The notes under the pieces: model-generated
Databases searched by the model: none
The model's input: only the letters and a program-made list of their open reading frames with translations
What the model was told of the DNA's origin: nothing
Program-made: the position numbers and the translations under genes
Part shown: one piece after another, positions 52,758 through 61,719 of the stretch
Position numbering within the stretch: the stretch's first letter is position 1
Layout: every line of letters begins with the position of its first letter
NCBI GenBank assembly: GCA_964564735.1
Contig: CAZMCH010000006.1
Span: 17,725 to 81,724, forward strand
Reading direction: 5' to 3'
Length of the DNA stretch: 64,000 nt
Origin: CAZMCH01 sp964564735
Lineage (GTDB): Bacteria; Poribacteria; DTPJ01

Positions 52758-52811
52758 TATTAATGGTTTTTGCAATCTGCAAAGCCTAACAGGAGGGTTT
52801 TTAGCAAATTG

Positions 52812-54068
52812 ATGAACAGAATTTTAAGCGAAGTTGATCCACAGATGGCGGTTATACTTGATGGTGAAATGAAAAGACAGCAGAACTGCCTTGTTATGAT
52901 ACCATCAGAAAACTATGCAAGCAAAGCAGTTTTACAGACTCAGGGTTGCATAATGACAAACAAATATGCGGAAGGCTATCCCGGCGCTAGATTTTATAAC
53001 GGCTGTCAATTTATGGATATGGCAGAAAATTTAGCGATTGAAAGAGCAAAGAAACTCTTCGGTGCAGAGCATGTCAACGTTCAGCCTAGCACTGGTGCGC
53101 AGGCAAATATGGCTGTATATTATGCCTTGCTTAATGAAGGCGATACATTTCTTGCTATGGATATAAATCATGGCGGGCATTTGTCACATGGAAGAAAGCA
53201 AAATTTCTCTGGAAGATATTATAATCCAGTGTTTTATGGCGTTGAAAAAGATACAGAAGTTATAGACCTAAATAAGGTTCTTGATATTGCCAAAGAATGT
53301 AAGCCAAAACTGATTGTTGTAGGTGCAAGCGCATATCCTAGAACTCTTGATTTTAAGGCATGGAGAGAGATTGCAGATAAAGTAGGCGCAATGCTGATGG
53401 CTGATGTGGCACATATTATCGGTCTTATAGCCGGTGGCGTTCATCCCGATCCTATGCCTTATTGTGATATAGTAACAACAACGACACACAAAACCCTCAG
53501 AGGTCCCAGAGGTGCGATAATCATGTGTCGCAAGGAATATGCTGAAAAGATAGATAAGGCAGTATTCCCCGGCGTTCAGGCGGGACCACTCATGCACATA
53601 ATCGCCGCAAAAGCTGTATCCTTCAAAGAAGCGTTAGAATATGGTTTCAGGGAATATCAGGCGCAGATAATTAAAAATGCAAAGGCACTTGCAAATTACC
53701 TTATGAATGAGGGATTCAGGCTTGTATCAGGCGGAACGGATAACCATCTTATGCTCATTGATTTATCTGATAAGGGAGTCAGTGGAAGGCAAGCGGCTGA
53801 CTTGCTTGATGAATCTGGTATAATTGTCAACAAAAATCTCATTCCCTATGATACAAAATCGCCGTTGGAATGTAGCGGAATCAGACCCGGCACACCAGCT
53901 ATAACAACACGAGAAATGAGAGAACCTGAGATGGAACTCATCGGAAGTATGATCAGTCGTGTCCTGAAAAATCCAAGAGACGCAAGGCTAAGAACAGAAA
54001 TCAAACAGGAAGTCGCAGAGCTATGCAGGAATTTCCCGATATACCAAGACCTTGAAATTTGGAGATAA
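52812..54068 (+). CDS. glyA: Serine hydroxymethyltransferase
   Basis: This 418-residue PLP enzyme moves the serine C3 to THF, making methylene-THF. TNKYAEGYPGARFYNG, the PLP lysine in TTTTHKTLRGPRGAI and RPGTPAITTRE are typical. Some usually invariant sites differ slightly (for example the last motif). AGGAGG at 52791 lies 12 bases before TTG 52809 and 15 before ATG 52812; either could be used. It links to the folate genes of the window. Confidence 0.92.
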   Translation: MNRILSEVDPQMAVILDGEMKRQQNCLVMIPSENYASKAVLQTQGCIMTNKYAEGYPGARFYNGCQFMDMAENLAIERAKKLFGAEHVNVQPSTGAQANMAVYYALLNEGDTFLAMDINHGGHLSHGRKQNFSGRYYNPVFYGVEKDTEVIDLNKVLDIAKECKPKLIVVGASAYPRTLDFKAWREIADKVGAMLMADVAHIIGLIAGGVHPDPMPYCDIVTTTTHKTLRGPRGAIIMCRKEYAEKIDKAVFPGVQAGPLMHIIAAKAVSFKEALEYGFREYQAQIIKNAKALANYLMNEGFRLVSGGTDNHLMLIDLSDKGVSGRQAADLLDESGIIVNKNLIPYDTKSPLECSGIRPGTPAITTREMREPEMELIGSMISRVLKNPRDARLRTEIKQEVAELCRNFPIYQDLEIWR

Positions 54069-54075
54069 TTGCTTT

Positions 54076-54915
54076 GTGGATAACAATATTAACAATGATA
54101 TCAAAAATGAATTCGAGAGAAAACTTAAGATTTTTGCTGAATCTCTAAATTCTTATATCAGCACTCCTGATGGTCAATGGACAATTAAGGGATTCATTGA
54201 TACTTATAAAAAGTTATATACGCTTTCATCAGACACAAAGCTTATATCCAAAGTGCTTGAGATACATTTATTTCCAAAAATACTACAATTTGCAGATGAA
54301 AATGGTTATGAATTGATTCCAGCAAAGGAGCAAAATTATTATCCTGATATTTCATTTGTAAGTCTTGATGGAAAGCACAAATTCGCCGTTGACTTAAAGA
54401 CAACTTATAGAACTGAATCTCCAGAATTTTGTAATGGCTTTACACTTGGTTCTCATGGGGAATATTTTGTTAATCGCAATAGCACCAAAAATATACAGTT
54501 TCCATATAAAGATTATTTGGGTCACTATTGTCTTGGAATAATTTATACGCGCAATATGTCTGTATCAATTAATAAGACCAAAATTTGCGATATAGAAAAT
54601 CTCAACACGATATCTTCTGTTATCAGAGATTTCATTTTCTTTGTAGCTGAGAAATGGAAAATAGCAAGTGACAAAAGTGGAAGTGGAAATACTGCAAATA
54701 TAGGCAGTATAAATAAAATATCTGACATTATATCTGGTAATGGAATGTTTAGCCGTCTTGGTGAAAGCTGGTTTGATGATTATTGGATGAACTATGGAAA
54801 GATTGTAAAACCAGATGGTAGTGGCAAAATCACAAATCTGCATGAATTTGTATTATATAAAGGCGGTAATACAAATCTTATTGTGCGAAAACCACAAAAA
54901 AGGAAAAAGACATGA
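54076..54915 (+). CDS. EcoRV-like type II restriction endonuclease
   Basis: This 279-residue protein resembles EcoRV along most of its length. The cleavage centre is PD (residue 91) and VDLKTT (Asp106, Lys108), preceded by QNYYPDI. STKNIQFPYKDYLGHY and GSGNTANIGSI match characteristic EcoRV stretches. The expected target is GATATC, by family. I prefer GTG 54076 behind GGAG (spacing 11) over TTG 54052 inside glyA. It is tightly followed by its methyltransferase. Confidence 0.9.
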   Translation: MDNNINNDIKNEFERKLKIFAESLNSYISTPDGQWTIKGFIDTYKKLYTLSSDTKLISKVLEIHLFPKILQFADENGYELIPAKEQNYYPDISFVSLDGKHKFAVDLKTTYRTESPEFCNGFTLGSHGEYFVNRNSTKNIQFPYKDYLGHYCLGIIYTRNMSVSINKTKICDIENLNTISSVIRDFIFFVAEKWKIASDKSGSGNTANIGSINKISDIISGNGMFSRLGESWFDDYWMNYGKIVKPDGSGKITNLHEFVLYKGGNTNLIVRKPQKRKKT

Positions 54916-55814
54916 AAATCCTGATTCCACCGATAAAATGTCAGGGAATTAAAAGCAAGTTGGTTGCTTGGATATTAGATAATGTCAAATGGGATGGTTT
55001 AGGCAAATGGATTGAACCATTCATGGGATCAGGTGTTGTAGGATTTAACCTAAACCCAAAAGAAGCAATATTTTGTGATATTAATCCCCATCTGGTGAAT
55101 TTTTATAAAGAAATAAATGAAGGAAAAATAAATGCTATTGTTGCAAAACAATTTCTTGAATCAGAAGGGGAAAAACTCTCTGAAAAAGGACAGGATTATT
55201 ATTACGAAGTGCGCAATCGCTTTAACAAATTCCATGATCCATTAGACTTTCTTTTTCTCAATCGTGCTTGTTTCAATGGGATAATAAGGTTTAATGATAG
55301 TGGTGAATTTAATGTTCCATTTGGGCATAAGCCTATGCGATTCTCTCAGTCATATATTACAAAGATTGTAAATCAAGTAAAATGGGTTTCTGATCTTACC
55401 AAAATGAACCATTGGGAATTTCTGTGTCAAGATTTTCGCAGAACATTATCTAATACGACAAGCAATGATTTTGTATATTGCGATCCACCTTACGCCGGAC
55501 GACATACAGATTATTTTAATAGTTGGTCTGAAAAAGATGAAATATCTCTTTATGAGCATTTAATTAATAATAAAGCAAGTTTTATACTTTCAACTTGGCA
55601 TAGCAATCAGCATCGGGATAATCCTTACATAGATAAACTTTGGTCGAAATTTGATATTATAACTAGGGAACATTTTTATCATGTTGGGGCAAAGGAAACC
55701 AACAGAAAACCTATGTTGGAGGCTTTAGTTGTAAGTTATGAGACCTACAATATAAATAATATGCTGATTTTGCAGCATAAAGCTGAACAATTAACATTCC
55801 AAAATTTTGATTAA
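54912..55814 (+). CDS. EcoRV-type D12-class adenine-N6 DNA methyltransferase
   Basis: This 300-residue enzyme protects the GATATC sites cut by its partner. The SAM motif WIEPFMGSGVVGFN lies near residue 36, DPPYAGRHTDYFNSW near residue 195 is the catalytic motif, and LDFLFLNRACFNGIIRF is typical of the M.EcoRV group. It overlaps the endonuclease gene by four bases (ATGA). The neighbouring housekeeping genes glyA and folC suggest insertion of the pair. Confidence 0.93.
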   Translation: MKILIPPIKCQGIKSKLVAWILDNVKWDGLGKWIEPFMGSGVVGFNLNPKEAIFCDINPHLVNFYKEINEGKINAIVAKQFLESEGEKLSEKGQDYYYEVRNRFNKFHDPLDFLFLNRACFNGIIRFNDSGEFNVPFGHKPMRFSQSYITKIVNQVKWVSDLTKMNHWEFLCQDFRRTLSNTTSNDFVYCDPPYAGRHTDYFNSWSEKDEISLYEHLINNKASFILSTWHSNQHRDNPYIDKLWSKFDIITREHFYHVGAKETNRKPMLEALVVSYETYNINNMLILQHKAEQLTFQNFD

Positions 55815-55817
55815 GAT

Positions 55818-57191
55818 ATGATCTCATACGAAGAAGCGATAAAATACATAGAGAGTTTTATAGATTACGAAAAGATGATTGCACCCTATGACCCTTTCGG
55901 ATGGAAGCTTGATCGGGTTGAGCGATTACTTGAGCCATTGGGCAATCCGCACCATGATCTTAAAGTCATCCATGTTGCAGGGACAAAAGGCAAAGGTTCT
56001 ACTTCCGTTATGATAGCCACCATTCTTGCAGAAGCAGGATTCAAGGTTGGGCTTTATACATCCCCGCATCTTGTTACTTTTAGGGAAAGAATAGCTATAA
56101 ATGGTGAGATGATCTCAAAAGAGCAAGTCTGTGAAATGGTAGAACTTGTCAAACCGCATGTTGAAGAAATCCGAAAGAAAGAGGACGAAATTGGTAAAAT
56201 TTCCTTCTTTGATGTTTATACTGCACTTGCATTGCTTTTCTTTAAACAGGAAAATGTTGATTTTACTGTTCTGGAAGTCGGTATGGGTGGGAGATTGGAT
56301 GCTACAAACGTTGTTAATCCATTGGTTTCAGTTATTACGCAGATAAGCTATGATCACATGGCAAGTTTGGGCAACACATTGGAAGCTATTGCAAAAGAAA
56401 AAGCAGGCATAATCAAAAATAATAGCTATGCTGTAACTTCTCCGCAAGAACCAGAGGCATTAAAGGTCATAAAAGATACTTGTTCAGAAAAAATAACAAA
56501 ACTTTTTGAAGTTGGTAGAGATATTACCTACAAAAAAACAGAAAATTCTGGAAAGTTTGATGTTTCTGGAATATTAGGAACTTATAAAGATTTACAAAAC
56601 AGCTTATTGGGCGATCATCAGATAATCAATGCTTCAACTGCCATTGGCGCTTTGGAATGTCTTTGGTTTCATGGAATAAAAATAGCGGAGGAAAGTATCC
56701 GTAATGGGCTTGTCAATGTTAAATGGCGCGCAAGAATTGAAGTAATACAAAAAGACCCGATAATCATTCTTGACGTTGCTCATAATGCGGAATCTGCAAG
56801 AGTCTTAAAGGAAACTATAGAAACAAACTTTTCTTATGACAAGATGATTCTTATATTAGAGGTTTCTATACAAAAAGATGTAAAAGGTATGGGCAAATAT
56901 CTATGCCCAATGGCTGACACAATCATTTTGACAAAGATGAATAGCCCAAGAGCCATGAATCCAGAAGATATAAAGGCAGAATTAGCAGATTTTCGCGATG
57001 ATTTTATAATAACACAGAATGTTAAAGATGCTCTAAAAATAGCTAAATCAATGGCTAAAAAGCAAGACCTAATATGTATAACAGGATCGCTTATCCTTGC
57101 TGGGGAAGTTATAAGGGCAATAAATGATGAATTGCATCTTGATTATAGTGATTTTGATGAACCGCATATTGCGACAAATGCTGAGGGCTAA
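55818..57191 (+). CDS. folC: Folylpolyglutamate synthase/dihydrofolate synthase
   Basis: This 457-residue Mur-ligase-like enzyme adds glutamates to folates. The P-loop VAGTKGKGSTSVMIATIL and TSPHLVTFRERI are clear, and LDVAHNAESARVLKE marks the C-terminal domain. It begins three bases after the methyltransferase gene. Together with glyA it keeps the folate pool for the one-carbon genes. Confidence 0.95.
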   Translation: MISYEEAIKYIESFIDYEKMIAPYDPFGWKLDRVERLLEPLGNPHHDLKVIHVAGTKGKGSTSVMIATILAEAGFKVGLYTSPHLVTFRERIAINGEMISKEQVCEMVELVKPHVEEIRKKEDEIGKISFFDVYTALALLFFKQENVDFTVLEVGMGGRLDATNVVNPLVSVITQISYDHMASLGNTLEAIAKEKAGIIKNNSYAVTSPQEPEALKVIKDTCSEKITKLFEVGRDITYKKTENSGKFDVSGILGTYKDLQNSLLGDHQIINASTAIGALECLWFHGIKIAEESIRNGLVNVKWRARIEVIQKDPIIILDVAHNAESARVLKETIETNFSYDKMILILEVSIQKDVKGMGKYLCPMADTIILTKMNSPRAMNPEDIKAELADFRDDFIITQNVKDALKIAKSMAKKQDLICITGSLILAGEVIRAINDELHLDYSDFDEPHIATNAEG

Positions 57192-57194
57192 AAA

Positions 57195-57890
57195 ATGATA
57201 TACAGTGAAAGAGCAAGAATAGCTATAAGTTACGCAAATCAGGAAGCGGCACGTCTTGGGCATGATCATATCGGAACAGGTCATCTTCTTTTAGGGCTTA
57301 TAAGACAGGGTGATGGGACTGCTATTGAAATTCTAAAAGATGCAGAGGTTGATATTGAAGAACTCCGAAATGAATTAGAAAGCATGATGGAAGAAGGGGG
57401 ACGCGGAACTATAATAGGCAAATTACAACTTGGTAATAGGGCAAAAGATGCCCTGAAATTTGCCGAGGAAGAAAGTAAAGACATGAGTCATAAATATCTT
57501 GGAACAGAGCATATCTTGCTAGGAATCATGAGAGAGCAAGAGGGTATCGGAGGTAAAGTTTTAACTCGCTTTGGGGTTTCTTTACAATCTGCTCGCGCTA
57601 TTGCTCAGGCGATAACGGCTGAAGAAGAGCCTATTGAAACAATTACCTTTCAAAACACCGATATTAGTGTTTCAAACTATGACACAGGTTCAATATATGT
57701 TACAGAAAAAAATAGTAGTGATGTGCTAAATATAGAAGAAGCAAGCCATTTATTTAGAATTAAAACTACAGAAATGGAAGATTTACTGAAAAGTGATAGT
57801 ATTCCTGCACGAAAAATCAATGGACAATGGCTTTTCAGTCGTTCTGCGCTTATTAAGTGGCTTGGTGATGGTAACTCAAAAGACTATTAA
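57195..57890 (+). CDS. ClpN double repeat fused to an excisionase-like HTH
   Basis: This 231-residue protein has two Clp_N repeats. The first is RARIAISYANQEAARLGHDH with GTGHLLLGLI; the second is NRAKDALKFAEEESKDMSH with GTEHILLGIM. A short linker follows, then a helix-turn-helix of the excisionase type: LNIEEASHLFRIKTTEMEDL and WLFSRSALIKWL. It lacks any AAA+ part. It may bind DNA and recruit substrates or regulators like ClpC adaptors. It is tightly packed after folC. Confidence 0.8.
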   Translation: MIYSERARIAISYANQEAARLGHDHIGTGHLLLGLIRQGDGTAIEILKDAEVDIEELRNELESMMEEGGRGTIIGKLQLGNRAKDALKFAEEESKDMSHKYLGTEHILLGIMREQEGIGGKVLTRFGVSLQSARAIAQAITAEEEPIETITFQNTDISVSNYDTGSIYVTEKNSSDVLNIEEASHLFRIKTTEMEDLLKSDSIPARKINGQWLFSRSALIKWLGDGNSKDY

Positions 57891-57914
57891 TAACTCAAAT
57901 GTAATAATATTTAT

Positions 57915-59735
57915 ATGAACTCTCCAAAGTTGATTCACATTATCTTATTTTCTCTTTTGCTCATTATATTTTATTGTGAATCACTTTCCGCCAATTTGGA
58001 GATGCAAGTTTTTCCTGCCTATAATAACTATCATAAACAATCAAAATGGTTATCATTATATATTGAATTAAAAAACATATCAGGCAACTTTGATGGCAAA
58101 CTTGTTGTTGAGTCTCAATCTGCTAATAATAATCTAATCTATTCAACACAAATATCAATATTTGGCAATACAAAAAAAGCAAAATATCTATATGTCTATC
58201 CCGAAGCTAGTCAATCCCTAATCAGCGTAAAATTGAAGGATAAACAAGATAAATCCATTATTGAAAAGAATATGCGCTTTGATGTCATCTCTTCTGATGC
58301 TAGGCTTGTTACATTCATCAAACAGGTTGAAGATACACAAAGACCATTTATATCAAATGATGACGGTCAACTATATTTCTCCACTATTTCAGCCGAAAAA
58401 CTACCTGATGAATGGAAAGGCTATGACCCTGTGAATGCTATCTTTTTAGGCAATATTTCATTGAATTCAATTTCTGATAAAAAAGAAAAAGCATTGGTTA
58501 ATTGGTTATATAACGGAGGAACTCTCATTGTTTCAGGCGGTATCAACGCACAAAGATTTGATGACACATTTGTTGAAAAACTTTTGCCTGTGGAAATATC
58601 TGGAACACAAATTGTGGATTCTATTAAATCTCTCAATATTTATAAATCGAAAATGGTTGTATCATCATCAAGATTAAAGGATGATAGTAAACCCATTCTG
58701 GTAGAAAATGATGGTATGCTGATTATAGCTGAAAAAAAAGTGGGCTTGGGCAAATGTATATTTTTATGTTTTGATTATAATGATCCTGCTATAGAGGCAT
58801 TCCTAAACAGCAAAAACTTTTGGGATATGATATTTGCACAACCAGAAAAAAGCATAGACGTCAAATATAACAATATTTCACGTCTTATAGCAAATCAGAG
58901 AAATTTAAGCCTCCCATCATATAAAATTATTGGTGGATTCGGGCTTTTATATGTTTTATCAATCGCCATATCAGGTTTTATTAATAAAAGATCACGTAAA
59001 AAGGAATTAATTTGGCTTTTTGTATTTATTATTATCATTGTTTTTATATTGAGTTCTTTTGGATTCAGTTATACAATGAATAAAAAATCTTTGATCATAA
59101 GTGATTTTTCAGTTGTAAATGTTCATCGGGATACAAAATCAGCAAAGATTACAAGCTATTTCAGCCCCTTGTCATTTACAAAAAGCAATTTAGAAATATC
59201 TTTTCCAAATGCGATTTTTATTGAAAGACCTGTATCTAAAGATGGCGCATCGTTTTGGAAAGAGAATTTTGAGATTGATCAAAATGACAATTTTCAGCTA
59301 AATATATCAGGCATGGCATTTTCGCCATCTAATTTTCTTTATGGTGAAACAATAGTTGATTTTGGCGGTAATATATATGAAGATATTATTAACACAGATC
59401 GTTTAAAAATATCAAACAAAACAGGATTTGCTTTTAGAGATTGTCTTCTAATTATGAATAATAAATTTGCTCAAATAAAGAATCTTGAATCAGATTCCGA
59501 GATCGATATTGAACTTATGAATAGCAGTTCAGATGATGTTTTTGATAATTATAGTTTAGATGATGATAATCGCAAGCAATTTTTTAATGCGATAAAATCA
59601 AGTCTTTACGGTGAAATATCAGACAAGTCTTTAATTTGCTGGTTTGATGGATCAGCATTGGAATTTTTCGCAGGAATGAGCCTTAACAGGTCTTATAGAT
59701 CACTTGGAAAGGCTTTAATTATAATGAACTTATGA
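57915..59735 (+). CDS. Large membrane protein with exported domain, hypothetical
   Basis: This 606-residue protein has a signal peptide (about 5-26) and a long beta-rich region. A stretch near 190-210, ALVNWLYNGGTLIVSGG, resembles the class I glutamine amidotransferase-like fold of DUF4350-type proteins. Two membrane segments lie at about 340-360 and 370-390, then another exported region. I recognise no catalytic triad. Similar proteins often occur near MoxR/DUF58 genes, which are not in this window. Confidence 0.6.
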   Translation: MNSPKLIHIILFSLLLIIFYCESLSANLEMQVFPAYNNYHKQSKWLSLYIELKNISGNFDGKLVVESQSANNNLIYSTQISIFGNTKKAKYLYVYPEASQSLISVKLKDKQDKSIIEKNMRFDVISSDARLVTFIKQVEDTQRPFISNDDGQLYFSTISAEKLPDEWKGYDPVNAIFLGNISLNSISDKKEKALVNWLYNGGTLIVSGGINAQRFDDTFVEKLLPVEISGTQIVDSIKSLNIYKSKMVVSSSRLKDDSKPILVENDGMLIIAEKKVGLGKCIFLCFDYNDPAIEAFLNSKNFWDMIFAQPEKSIDVKYNNISRLIANQRNLSLPSYKIIGGFGLLYVLSIAISGFINKRSRKKELIWLFVFIIIIVFILSSFGFSYTMNKKSLIISDFSVVNVHRDTKSAKITSYFSPLSFTKSNLEISFPNAIFIERPVSKDGASFWKENFEIDQNDNFQLNISGMAFSPSNFLYGETIVDFGGNIYEDIINTDRLKISNKTGFAFRDCLLIMNNKFAQIKNLESDSEIDIELMNSSSDDVFDNYSLDDDNRKQFFNAIKSSLYGEISDKSLICWFDGSALEFFAGMSLNRSYRSLGKALIIMNL

Positions 59736-59745
59736 GGAGTATTAG

Positions 59746-60663
59746 ATGAGTGAGGTTACTGGAACAATATTTGATATAAAGCGTTTTGCTGTACATGATG
59801 GTCCCGGTATCAGAACAACTGTTTTTTTCAAAGGATGTCCTCTCAGATGCGCATGGTGTCATAATCCTGAATCAATGAAGATACAAAGACAGATTGTATT
59901 CTTTGAAAATAAATGTATCGGTTGTGGGGAATGTTTCAAAAGATGTCCCAATGGTGCTGTTATAGCAACACCAGAAGGCAGAAAATATTACAGAGACAAA
60001 TGCAAATTATGCGGAACATGCGTGGAATATTGCTATGCAGAAGCCACCGTCATGCAGGGCAAGATAGTTAATGTTGAAGAAGTGGTTGAAGAAGTCAAAA
60101 AAGATATGCCCTTTTATAAAAACTCTAATGGAGGTATGACTATATCAGGCGGAGAACCGACATTACAACCAGAATTCTGCTCTGCCATATTTGAGGCATG
60201 TCAAAAAGAGGGTATGCACACTGCGCTTGATACATCGGGTCATGTTAAGCTAGAAACACTTAAAGAAATTCTGAAGCATGTTGACCTTATACTTTATGAC
60301 ATAAAGCATCTTGATCCAGCTATACACAAGGAATATACAGGCGTCTCAAACGAACTTATTTTGTCAAATTTACGTGAGATTAATAAGCTTGGAATACCGA
60401 TAGAAATCCGTATGCCTACAATTCCCGGAATAAATGATACAGAATCAAATCTTCTTGCATTATGTAATCTGGTAGATGAATTAAGAAGCATTGAAAGAAT
60501 CCGTCTTTTACCTTATCACAGGCTAGGAGAAGGTAAATATCAACGTCTTGATATGGATTACAGACTCAAGGGTCTTGAAACACCAAAAAAGGAAAGAATG
60601 AAGGAGATCGTCAACTTCATCAAAGCTAATCTTAATCGTGATATTCCAGTATCTTCGGGATAA
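59746..60663 (+). CDS. Glycyl-radical enzyme activating protein
   Basis: This 305-residue radical SAM enzyme has CPLRCAWCHN for the SAM cluster near residue 31. Two ferredoxin clusters follow (CIGCGECFKRCPNGA and CKLCGTCVEYC), the layout of activases for glycyl-radical enzymes such as glycerol dehydratase, HPAD or PFL2. GGMTISGGEPTLQ and YDIKHLDPAIHK also match. No glycyl-radical enzyme lies next to it in the window, so its partner is elsewhere. Confidence 0.92.
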   Translation: MSEVTGTIFDIKRFAVHDGPGIRTTVFFKGCPLRCAWCHNPESMKIQRQIVFFENKCIGCGECFKRCPNGAVIATPEGRKYYRDKCKLCGTCVEYCYAEATVMQGKIVNVEEVVEEVKKDMPFYKNSNGGMTISGGEPTLQPEFCSAIFEACQKEGMHTALDTSGHVKLETLKEILKHVDLILYDIKHLDPAIHKEYTGVSNELILSNLREINKLGIPIEIRMPTIPGINDTESNLLALCNLVDELRSIERIRLLPYHRLGEGKYQRLDMDYRLKGLETPKKERMKEIVNFIKANLNRDIPVSSG

Positions 60664-60703
60664 TATGCCTGATCGAATTGATGATTTAGCTATATTGGTT
60701 CTT

Positions 60704-60760
60704 AAAAGTCTCCCTTTCCGTATGGACGTATGCTAATACGTCTTTTGGAGATTTAGAGGA
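60704..60760 (+). repeat. Dispersed intergenic repeat, copy C
   Basis: It has the ends AAAAGTCTCCCTT and GGAGATTTAGAGG seen in the copies at 963 and 38437. The middle contains its own hairpin, GACGTAT with ATACGTC. It lies in the gap after the activase gene. Confidence 0.75.
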
Positions 60761-60791
60761 ATAACTAATAAAAGCTGATGGAGGATTGTAA

Positions 60792-61712
60792 ATGAGGGCG
60801 ATAATTCTAATTTGTTAAATATATATTATGGTCTTTCTATTACCAATCAGTTCCATATTTGCGCAGACCCAAGAAAAGGGATTTATATCAAAAGAAACAA
60901 ATGATATAGCACAGTCCATCGGCATAACTAATGGAACTCGCTGGGCTTTACTGATAGGTATCGCCAATTATCTGCCTAGCGAAATGTTTGATGTCCAGCC
61001 ATTAAAGTCACCTGTTACTGATATTGATTCTTTACAAGCAAGCAAAATATCTATTGATGAATTTATATTAAGGGCAAAGATATTCTATGAAAAAATAAAA
61101 GGCACTCCAATAAAACAATCACAAATTGTAGAAAAGAAGCCAATGATAGAGGAAAAGAAATCATCTCCAACAAAGGTTATTGATGATAATTTGCAGATAA
61201 CAGAATCAAGAAATTTAGGGGTTGGTCTGTATATATCTTACTTAAAATGGGGTGAAAATGACGGTGATTATAGTCCACCATTGGAATTTGGTTTAAAATC
61301 TAACATTAGGTTTACAAATTATTTAAGCGCAGAAATGAGCGCAGGATATTATCATGTCTTTGATAAATGGTGGGATGAGGTTCTTCTTAAAAATATTGAA
61401 TCAAATATTAGCAAATTTCCCATACGAGCAACATTAATCGGTCATATTCCTAATAAAATAACATCACCTTTCATTGGTTTTGGACCAACTTTTATATACG
61501 GAAGAGAAAAATCTGATTTCTACCATGATGATAATAGTTATGCCCATTCTGAAAATGATCAATACATGAAATACGGTGGGCATATCCTTTTAGGAATTGA
61601 TATTCCCGTTATGTCTTATTTGACTTTTTCAGGCAGTTTTGGATATGAATTTGTAAATGATTATTCAGCACCGATACAGTTTTCTTTATCAATAATATAT
61701 AAATTGAGGTAG
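60792..61712 (+). pseudogene. Exported caspase-remnant/beta-barrel protein, in-frame TAA in the signal peptide
   Basis: A GGAGG stands ahead of ATG 60792, which gives MRAIILIC, then TAA at 60816-60818. The same frame then reads through MVFLLPISSIFAQ, completing a perfect signal peptide. From ATG 60828 a 294-residue frame remains without its own ribosome site. RWALLIGIANY is the start of a caspase (C14) domain, but it is soon joined to ISIDEFILRAKIFYEKIK, so most of that domain (both catalytic residues) is lost. Residues about 125-294 are a small outer-membrane beta-barrel. It looks like a decayed gene. Confidence 0.7.
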
Positions 61713-61719
61713 ATTATTT

